A DNA stretch of 62,576 nucleotides from an uncultured Alphaproteobacteria bacterium (GTDB lineage Bacteria; Pseudomonadota; Alphaproteobacteria; Bin95), in assembly GCA_937891825.1 (NCBI GenBank), contig CALAHN010000082.1:1-62576 (forward strand). The letters are read 5' to 3'. Positions 56,841 through 62,576 of the stretch are shown in pieces. Both the position numbers and the translations under genes were made by a program. The notes beneath the pieces are model-generated. The model had not been told where the DNA came from and made no database searches. It saw only the letters and a program-made list of their open reading frames with translations. Position 1 is the stretch's first letter; every line of letters starts with the position of its first letter.

Positions 56841-57665
56841 ATGCGCATCGAATGGGCAAGCGAGCATATCGGCGCGCTCATCACCGATATCGACCTCGCC
56901 GCCATCAATCCGGTCGAATGGGCGACGCTCTATCACACATGGCTCGACCGCCATGTGCTGATCGTCCGCGGGCAGGACCTGTCGATTGCGGATTTCCTGG
57001 CGTTCGGCAGGCGTTTCGGCCGGGTGCAGCCGCATCCGGTCATCAAGTCCCGGCATCCGGAAGTCCCGGAACTGACGGTCATGGGCCTTGGCGCCCGGAA
57101 GGACGACGGCTCCGTCGACCCGTCCATCTACAATCGCGGGCTGGGCTGGCATACGGATGGGCCGTGGGACCGGAATGTCTGCAAGGCGACGCAGCTTCTG
57201 GGCCGCGAAATCCCATCCTCCGGCGGCGACACGCTGTTCGCCAACATGCATCGCGCCCTCGACGCGCTGCCGTCGCCGCTCGCGGCGCGGATCGCCGGCC
57301 TCGACGCGCTCTATGTCTATGGCGGCAAGGCGCGGACCGGGATCGATCTCCTGCCGGCGGCGGCCCAGGACCGCCCGCCTGCCCGATATCCCCTGATCCG
57401 AACCCATGGCGAGACCGGCCGGCGGACGCTGTATTTCAACCCCTACCACATCCTGGAAATCGCCGATGTCAGCCCGGCCGAGAGCGACGAGCTGATCGCC
57501 CTACTGACCGAGCATATGATCGCGCCCAATGCGGACTATCGCCACGCCTGGCAGGTCGGCGACCTGGTGACCTGGGACAATCGCTGCACCCTGCATGCCG
57601 CGACCGGCGGCTATCCGGTCAATGAGCCGCGCATCCATTGGCGCTGCACGATCATGGCTGAATAA
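56841..57665 (+). CDS. TauD/TfdA-family 2-oxoglutarate dioxygenase
   Basis: 274-residue Fe(II)/2-oxoglutarate enzyme. Iron ligands H104, D106 (GWHTDGPW) and H252 (CTLHAATGG); R268 in HWRCTIM should bind 2-oxoglutarate. AAGGA precedes the ATG. The substrate is not defined; taurine and 2,4-D enzymes have the same motifs. Confidence 0.92.
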   Translation: MRIEWASEHIGALITDIDLAAINPVEWATLYHTWLDRHVLIVRGQDLSIADFLAFGRRFGRVQPHPVIKSRHPEVPELTVMGLGARKDDGSVDPSIYNRGLGWHTDGPWDRNVCKATQLLGREIPSSGGDTLFANMHRALDALPSPLAARIAGLDALYVYGGKARTGIDLLPAAAQDRPPARYPLIRTHGETGRRTLYFNPYHILEIADVSPAESDELIALLTEHMIAPNADYRHAWQVGDLVTWDNRCTLHAATGGYPVNEPRIHWRCTIMAE

Positions 57666-57829
57666 GCGATCAACGCCGCCGCCCGGCCCGACCGGCCCGA
57701 ACCTGTAGTAGCAGTCACACCCGGCCGCTCCCGGCCTGCGACGCCCGTCACACCTGCCGCGCAAGCCGCTGGCGCCGCCGCCGCGCCCGCCCATGTGCTC
57801 AAGCAAGCGCAGAAGCAGGAGAGCGGACA

Positions 57830-59236
57830 ATGACAAATTTCTGGAAGTTGTTTCACACCGCGGCGACGATCGATATCGATAGCCTCGAAGAGTTGATCGC
57901 GCTTCGCGACGCCGAGCTTTCGAGAGTGCTCCGGGACGAAGGGACCAACGACCGCCTCGAAGGCGACGACCGGGCGAACACGTTCTACGGCCTGTCCGGC
58001 GACGATGCGCTGCATGGCGGCGGCGGCGACGATTTCCTGTTCGGCGGCGCCGGCAAGGACGCGCTCGACGGCGGCGCCGGCGACGACGTCCTGCTGGGCG
58101 GCGACGACAACGACCGCCTGGTCGGCGGCGACGGCCGCGACTACCTGAACGGCGAGGCCGGCGACGACGAGATCTTTGGCGGCGCCGGCAACGACTCGCT
58201 CTACGGCTATGACGGCGAGGACAAGATGAACGGCGGCGAGGGCGACGACACGATCGTCGGCGGCGCCGGCGACGACACGATCGAGGGCGACCTCGGCGAC
58301 GACCGCCTGTTCGGCGACGACGGCGACGACACGATCGACGGCGACCGCGGCCGCGACGACATCCGGGGCGGCGCCGGCGACGATATTCTCGACGGCGGCC
58401 GCGACAACGACGTGCTGCGCGGCGAAGCGGGCGACGACACGCTCAAGGGCGATATCGGCGATGACGATCTGATCGGCGGCGCCGGCCGCGACTTCATCCT
58501 CGGCGAGGACGGCGATGACCGCATCTGGGGCGACGACGGCGACGACACGGCCGATGGCGGCCTTGGGAACGACCGTATCCTCGGCGGCGCCGGCGCCGAC
58601 GAACTCCGGGGCGACAACGGCGACGACCAGCTCTACGGCGAGGCGGGCGACGACCGGCTATTCGGCGGCGCCGGGCGCGACAGCATGCAGGGCGACGACG
58701 GCGACGACGAACTGCATGGCGGCGACGACGACGACGTGCTCTCCGGCCGCGACGGGGCGGACGTGCTGCACGGCGACGCCGGCGACGACTATCTGACCGG
58801 CGGCTTCGACGGCAGCGTCGACCTGCTCTTCGGCGGCGACGGCGACGACCTGCTCGCCTCCCATGGCGGCGTCGACCGCCTGGAAGGCGGCGCCGGCTCC
58901 GATGTGCTGGCGGTGTTCATGAGCGGCGCCGGCGACGTCCGCCTCAATGGCGGCGAAGGGGCCGACTTCTTCGACATCCACCTGTCGGAAGCCGGCGGCC
59001 GCGTCATCGTCGAGGACTTCTCCGAAGCCGACATGCTGCGCGTCTTCAAGGGCGGCGAGCCCTGGGCGGTGATCCTCGACGAGCGCGAAGACCACGTCCT
59101 GGTCGCCGGCGAGCACGCGGTCAACGGCGACGGCAAGTTCTCGCTGAACGGCGACGACCCGATCGTGCTGCTGCATTTCGTCGGGGGCCTTTCGGCGAAG
59201 ACCTTCGACTACGACGATTTCGGCGTCTATGGCTGA
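57830..59236 (+). CDS. RTX-repeat calcium-binding protein, nearly pure beta-roll
   Basis: 468 residues. After 35 helical residues (MTNFWKLFHTAATIDIDSLE) the chain is about 35 nonapeptides of GGxGxDxLx type up to about residue 360, then about 100 residues with VIVEDFSEADMLRVF and FGVYG at the end, a likely type I secretion region. There is no enzymatic domain. It should be exported without a signal peptide and fold on binding Ca2+. AGGAGAGC precedes the ATG. A broken HlyD gene lies 3 kb on. Confidence 0.92.
   Translation: MTNFWKLFHTAATIDIDSLEELIALRDAELSRVLRDEGTNDRLEGDDRANTFYGLSGDDALHGGGGDDFLFGGAGKDALDGGAGDDVLLGGDDNDRLVGGDGRDYLNGEAGDDEIFGGAGNDSLYGYDGEDKMNGGEGDDTIVGGAGDDTIEGDLGDDRLFGDDGDDTIDGDRGRDDIRGGAGDDILDGGRDNDVLRGEAGDDTLKGDIGDDDLIGGAGRDFILGEDGDDRIWGDDGDDTADGGLGNDRILGGAGADELRGDNGDDQLYGEAGDDRLFGGAGRDSMQGDDGDDELHGGDDDDVLSGRDGADVLHGDAGDDYLTGGFDGSVDLLFGGDGDDLLASHGGVDRLEGGAGSDVLAVFMSGAGDVRLNGGEGADFFDIHLSEAGGRVIVEDFSEADMLRVFKGGEPWAVILDEREDHVLVAGEHAVNGDGKFSLNGDDPIVLLHFVGGLSAKTFDYDDFGVYG
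57950..58920 (+). repeat. Tandem 27-base repeats coding the RTX array
   Basis: The DNA repeats in units of 27 bases with a core GGCGGCGCCGGCGACGAC. About 32 units follow each other in register before the first 11-residue unit (near 58800). Low complexity at this level may cause assembly or recombination length changes. Confidence 0.85.
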
Positions 59237-59245
59237 TCCTGCCGA

Positions 59246-60136
59246 TCAGCCTCGCCTGGCCAGCGCCTCCAGGTAAATCTGGACGGACGCCGCCACAGGC
59301 CGGTCGCGGTCCCAGGTGGCGCGGGTTTCCGTCCGGAGCGGCGTCTCGTCCAGCAGGTCGTAGGTCCAGCGGGCGCCCTGGTGGAAATGCGGCGTCACCC
59401 CGGCCGCGGCCATCGTCTCCGCGATTTCATCCATCTCCGGCCCGAAGCGATGGGCGTCGGCCGCCAGGAACCCGACCCAGGTCTGCATGGTCTTGAAGGC
59501 GGGCGCGTTGTTCGCCTCCAGTTCCGCCAGGAAGGCCGGCAGCAGCTCGAACTTCGCCGCCGCCATGGCGACAGACGCCATCATCGCCCAATAGCCCTTG
59601 TTGAGGCCGGCATAGAGCATCTTCATGATCGACGCCTGCCCGATATTCGGTCCAAGCGGGATGGTCCGCATGTCGGGCCGCGCCAGGAGCGGAGCGAGCG
59701 CCGCAGCGTCGGGGCCGGAAAGGTAAAGCCTGGGGCAGCCCTTGTCCGGCGACGGGCCGATGATGCCGCCATCCAGAACCGCGCCGCCGCCGCCTTCGAT
59801 CGCGCGCTGGATCTCGGCCATGGTCGCGGGCGAAATGGCGTTCAGATCCCCGAACAGCGGCGGCGCGCGCAAGCTCGGGTAGATCGCAGCCGCCGATTTG
59901 GCGAACGCCAGCGCATTGCCGGGCGGCATGACCGAAAGCGCCAGATCGGCCCCCTCCAACGCCGCCGTCAGCGAGCCGGCGTCGGCGATGCCGGCCGCCT
60001 TGGCGCGCGCTTGGGTTTCCGGACTGCGGCCCGAAAGGTCGCTCCAGACGGCGAAGCCAGCTTCGACCAGCGTGCGGCCGACGCCGGCGCCCATATCGCC
60101 GACCCCGAAGAGCGCGATTGTCCTGATCTCGACCAT
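59246..60136 (-). CDS. NAD(P)-dependent dehydrogenase with DUF1932 domain (6-phosphogluconate/3-hydroxyisobutyrate dehydrogenase-like)
   Basis: 296 residues. The Rossmann start is IALFGVGDMGAGVGRTLVEAG, LALSVMPPGNA follows, and the catalytic Lys is expected near ASIMKMLYAGLNKGYWAM. The C-terminal helical part is DUF1932. Its ATG shares one base with the upstream cupin's stop, so both form an operon. Confidence 0.9.
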   Translation of the reverse strand: MVEIRTIALFGVGDMGAGVGRTLVEAGFAVWSDLSGRSPETQARAKAAGIADAGSLTAALEGADLALSVMPPGNALAFAKSAAAIYPSLRAPPLFGDLNAISPATMAEIQRAIEGGGGAVLDGGIIGPSPDKGCPRLYLSGPDAAALAPLLARPDMRTIPLGPNIGQASIMKMLYAGLNKGYWAMMASVAMAAAKFELLPAFLAELEANNAPAFKTMQTWVGFLAADAHRFGPEMDEIAETMAAAGVTPHFHQGARWTYDLLDETPLRTETRATWDRDRPVAASVQIYLEALARRG

Positions 60137-60576
60137 CAGGCGCCGCCCGTCCCGGCCGGCTGATCCAGGACCGGATAGCCATCCTTGCCCGATGCCCGGT
60201 CCCGGTAATTGACGATGCGTTCCGGCGAATGATGGATGCCCAGCAGCTTCAGGGTCCGGTCGCCGGCCGTCGCGAAGCTATGGGCCTTGCCCGGCGGCAA
60301 GGCGACAGAGTCCCCGGCTTTCAGACGGCGCTTGGCGTTCTCCTCGCCTTCCATCCAGACGTCCGCTTCGCCTTCGAGGATGAACAGCATCTCCACATAG
60401 GGATGCGCATGCATCGCCGCGACATAACCCGGCTCGGCGACCTGAATGCCCGTGCGCATCGGCGTCGTGCCATCGGCCATCAACGGCCGATAGTGCGAAA
60501 GCGGCCCGAACTCGACCCGATCCGCGCTTGCCAGCGTCGCGATCTTGGCGCCGCTCGGCAGGTGTTCCACAGTCAT
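60136..60576 (-). CDS. Cupin-domain protein
   Basis: 146 residues, single cupin with metal motif AMHAHPYVEMLFILEGEADV and PPGKAHSFA. A perfect AGGAGGT stands before the ATG at 60576, so upstream ATGs in frame are rejected. First gene of a two-gene operon with the DUF1932 dehydrogenase; it may isomerise or sense that enzyme's substrate. Confidence 0.88.
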   Translation of the reverse strand: MTVEHLPSGAKIATLASADRVEFGPLSHYRPLMADGTTPMRTGIQVAEPGYVAAMHAHPYVEMLFILEGEADVWMEGEENAKRRLKAGDSVALPPGKAHSFATAGDRTLKLLGIHHSPERIVNYRDRASGKDGYPVLDQPAGTGGA

Positions 60577-60622
60577 GGCTGACCTCCTATGGTGATCCCT
60601 CACTATAATCGGGGGTAGGTTC

Positions 60623-61558
60623 ATGCGCATAGCAGTGATTGGCGCAGGCGGCGTCGGCGGTCCGTTCGGCTCGGCGCTCGCCCGCGCGGGCAACGATGTC
60701 ACGTTTCTGGCGCGCGGCGCCCATCTGGCGGCGATGCAGAAGGACGGGCTTCGGGTCGAGGGCGCGCTTGGGAACTTTCATCTGAGCCCGACTCAGGCGA
60801 CCGACGATGCGGCCGCCATCGGCAAGGTCGATTTCGTGCTCTTCACCGTGAAGCTCTGGGATGTGGAGACGGCGGGCGCCGCATTGGCGCCCCTGCTGGA
60901 CAGCCATACCGCAGTCGTGACGCTACAGAACGGCATCGACGCGCCGGACCGGCTGGCGAGCGTCATCGGTCGGGATGCGGTGATGGGCGGGGTCGCTGTC
61001 ATCAACGCCGCCATCGCCGGGCCCGGCCGGATCGCCCAGATGGGCGAGTATCAGACCCTGACCTTCGGCGAACTCGACGGCGGCGCCAGCGCCCGCGGCC
61101 AGGCCTTGCTGGCGGCCTGCACGGCGGCCGGCATCCAGGCGCGGCTGTCCTCGGACATCCTGAAGGACCTCTGGGAGAAGTTCGTGTTCCTCGCGTCCGT
61201 CAGCGCGCTGACCGCGGCGTCCCGCCAGCGCATGGCCTATATCCGGACCGATCCCGACGCCCGCGCGACCCTGGTTCGCCTGCTCGAGGAGGTGACGGCC
61301 GTCGGCCGCGCCGCCGGCGTCGCGCTCGACCCGGACCTGCCCAAACAGCGGCTCGCCATGATCGACGGCCAGAACGGCGAAAGCATCGCCTCGATGGCGA
61401 TCGACCTGCTGCGCGGCAACCGGATGGAGCTGCCCTGGCTCGCGGCGAAGGCGGTGAAGCTCGGCCAGCGGCACAAGGTCGAAACCCCGGCGCTCCAGGC
61501 CCTGACCGCAGCCCTTCGCCCCTTTGAAATGGGCGCGCCGGACCTGCCGAAGGTGTAG
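60623..61558 (+). CDS. Ketopantoate reductase family protein (ApbA/PanE)
   Basis: 311 residues. RIAVIGAGGVGGPFGSALARAG binds NADPH; KLWDVE holds the catalytic-region Lys, and LWEKFVFLASVSALTA and NGESIASMAIDLL carry the conserved Lys and Glu. As no other pantothenate genes are adjacent, it may act on another 2-oxo acid. The TAG stop begins degenerate repeat copy D. Confidence 0.9.
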   Translation: MRIAVIGAGGVGGPFGSALARAGNDVTFLARGAHLAAMQKDGLRVEGALGNFHLSPTQATDDAAAIGKVDFVLFTVKLWDVETAGAALAPLLDSHTAVVTLQNGIDAPDRLASVIGRDAVMGGVAVINAAIAGPGRIAQMGEYQTLTFGELDGGASARGQALLAACTAAGIQARLSSDILKDLWEKFVFLASVSALTAASRQRMAYIRTDPDARATLVRLLEEVTAVGRAAGVALDPDLPKQRLAMIDGQNGESIASMAIDLLRGNRMELPWLAAKAVKLGQRHKVETPALQALTAALRPFEMGAPDLPKV

Positions 61559-61586
61559 AGCATGGACCGCCCGTCCAGGGGCGTCG
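61556..61586 (+). repeat. Dispersed palindromic repeat, copy D (degenerate)
   Basis: TAGAGCATGGACCGC-CCGTCCA matches the reverse-complement edge of copy B with one change, then diverges (GGGGCG). The first TAG is the stop codon of the ketopantoate-reductase-like gene. Confidence 0.55.
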
Positions 61587-61676
61587 CCAAAATGACCGCC
61601 GCATGCTCCGGGCTTATTGCTTTCGGCGGCTGTTCGAGCTTTACCCCTTCGACGATGCGTGAGGTGCAAATCCGGC

Positions 61677-61796
61677 ATGAGGATAACCAGCCAGGACATC
61701 CGCCGCGCCTTCGGCGAACCGACCTTTAGCCGGGGCAAGGATTATTTTGCCCGCGGCAAGGTCCGCGCCGTAAAAATTGCCGAAGATTTGGATTAG
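61677..61796 (+). pseudogene. N-terminal fragment of a SWIM/SNF2-helicase-type protein
   Basis: 39 codons beginning MRITSQDIRRAFGEPTFSRG and continuing KDYFARGKVRAVKI before TAG. The pattern F-x-RG-x2-Y-x3-G-x-V is typical of the first residues of SWIM zinc-finger and SWIM-SNF2 helicase proteins. It ends where the AT-rich segment begins, so it looks truncated by a rearrangement or insertion. Confidence 0.5.
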
Positions 61797-61818
61797 CCAT
61801 TTCAATCTCCAGGCGAGC

Positions 61819-62235
61819 TTATTGCATGTTGTGTCGCAAAACTCCGAAAAATAAAAATGCCGCGCAAAAGGTGAAGACATAACGTTCGTATGCATACGAT
61901 TTGTTAAGGTAAACTAATACACGAGAATCAATATTTGTCAACGCATTTATCATTATAATCTTTTCTTTACAGCCCTGTTCTCCGCAAATCTTTCTTGATA
62001 CTTCAATATCACTTAAGTTTCGGAAAATCTTTCCCTCATATTCGGGAAAAAACTCTCGCACTAATCTCTCCTGACAATCGCCTAAACTCGATCTATATCT
62101 TGTGTACACTACAGCATATCGCACAGTATTATACGCTGCCCCCATAAGGGAAAACAGAAAAATGTAACCACATATGCTTTCTAATGGTAGAAAAATCGAG
62201 CTCAACTCACCGCTCCCGCAGGCTCTCATCAGCAT
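61819..62235 (-). CDS. AT-rich ORF for a small two-helix membrane protein
   Basis: Up to 138 residues. A helix SICGYIFLFSLMGAA, a soluble middle with five cysteines/charged stretches (FFPEYEGKIFRNLSDIEVSR), and a C-terminal helix YVFTFCAAFLFFGVL. Base composition and codon use (AGA, ATA, TTA) differ sharply from all neighbours, so it was probably acquired. The ATG at 62235 lies inside the HlyD remnant; TTG at 62205, just after the HlyD stop with GGGAG upstream, is a better start. No family recognised. Confidence 0.6.
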   Translation of the reverse strand: MLMRACGSGELSSIFLPLESICGYIFLFSLMGAAYNTVRYAVVYTRYRSSLGDCQERLVREFFPEYEGKIFRNLSDIEVSRKICGEQGCKEKIIMINALTNIDSRVLVYLNKSYAYERYVFTFCAAFLFFGVLRHNMQ

Positions 62236-62576
62236 ACCGCAAAAGTGGCGAGAGGAAATAGGACATTGCGCGGCGGTCGCCGGCTTTTACCTCTGCCGCA
62301 ACCGATAAGCCTGGGCGTGAGGCGGATGAGGCGGTCGCCGACGGGCACCGTGGTCTGCTCCATAGAGATGCGCGCTTCGTAGACTAGGCCGCGTTTTTTC
62401 ATCCTGGATCGCATCCGCCGAGACGCGCAGGACCTTGCCGCTCAACAGGCTGTAACGGGCGAGGGGAAGCTTTCCACCTTGATCGCGACGTCCTGCCCGA
62501 CGGTCACGAAGCCGGCATCCTTGTTCTGCACGAACGCCTCGATCTCCAGGCCGCCATCCGCCGGCACGATCAGCAA
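62207..62576 (-). pseudogene. C-terminal part of a HlyD-family type I secretion adaptor, frame-broken
   Basis: Read with three single-base corrections, the minus strand gives a HlyD C-terminus: LLIVPADGGLEIEAFVQNKD, then YSLLSGKVLRVSADAIQDEK, then RGLVYEARISMEQ and VAAEVKAGDRRAMSYFLSP, ending LLRYADESLRER-stop at 62207. One base is missing after ESFP (C-run), one A is extra after QDEK (A-run), and one A is extra after RLTP. The 5' end lies beyond the window. This is a true pseudogene or a set of sequence errors. Confidence 0.8.

Noticed and set aside
57950-58920. Regular 27-base repeats as a possible CRISPR array
   Set aside because: Units are contiguous coding nonapeptides without unique spacers; they encode RTX repeats.

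Overview
The window is high-GC DNA, roughly two thirds G+C by eye, that reads as an alphaproteobacterial chromosome segment, probably Rhodospirillales-like. Three things point there: the cell-wall order leuA-mreB-mreC-mreD-mrdA-rodA, a heat-shock promoter of the alphaproteobacterial CTTG-N17-(C)YTATNT type in front of clpB, and strong GC-driven shadow ORFs opposite almost every gene. No rRNA, tRNA, CRISPR array or intact insertion sequence was seen.

Bases 1-14.5 kb are housekeeping. They hold a murein hydrolase activator (cut by the window edge), a D-aminoacylase, an MFS exporter, clpB, a leucine attenuator with leuA, and the rod-shape operon mreBCD-mrdA-rodA.

Bases 14.5-35 kb are mostly accessory metabolism. 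There is a GMC oxidoreductase facing a five-gene minus-strand operon (PhyH dioxygenase, kynurenine-formamidase-like cyclase, metallo-beta-lactamase hydrolase, RidA-like, class V PLP enzyme). Divergent from it is a compact bicistron of an AdoMet-decarboxylase-like protein with a SET-domain protein, closed by a strong terminator. Then follow a hydroxypyruvate isomerase, a two-protein hybrid histidine-kinase phosphorelay, a cytoplasmic molybdopterin oxidoreductase, a small lipoprotein, an amidohydrolase, an FAD monooxygenase with a coupled 61-residue ORF, a Gfo/Idh/MocA oxidoreductase, an MFS carrier and a quinone-oxidoreductase-like gene.

Bases 35.2-36.4 kb carry a membrane operon for sulfur-compound uptake (DUF2892 and two YeeE/YedE half-proteins) behind a perfect FNR/FixK box. 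Bases 36.4-44.9 kb are a ten-gene acyl-CoA operon: CoA-transferase, luciferase-like oxidoreductase, acyl-CoA dehydrogenase, MaoC hydratase, thiolase-like protein, DUF35, TetR, Rieske oxygenase and reductase (nine close-packed genes after the operator-promoter, counting TetR; an unrelated phosphodiesterase follows). A perfect TetR-type operator overlaps its promoter. The enzyme order suggests oxygenation plus a dehydrogenase-hydratase-retroaldolase route for a branched acyl side chain.

Bases 45-61.6 kb contain an EF-G-like GTPase that lacks the catalytic His, two acyl-CoA ligases, a DUF1971 cupin, a GT41 O-GlcNAc-transferase-like enzyme divergent from a Fic AMPylase-like protein, a methyltransferase, a DMT permease, a TauD-like dioxygenase, an almost pure RTX beta-roll protein, a DUF1932 dehydrogenase, a cupin and a ketopantoate-reductase-like gene. 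The last kilobase changes character: an abrupt AT-rich stretch sits between a truncated SWIM/SNF2-type fragment and the frame-broken C-terminus of a type I secretion HlyD adaptor.

A dispersed palindromic repeat occupies three convergent gene junctions, with a degenerate fourth copy after the last plus-strand gene. In every copy the terminal TAG of the repeat is also the stop codon of an adjoining gene.
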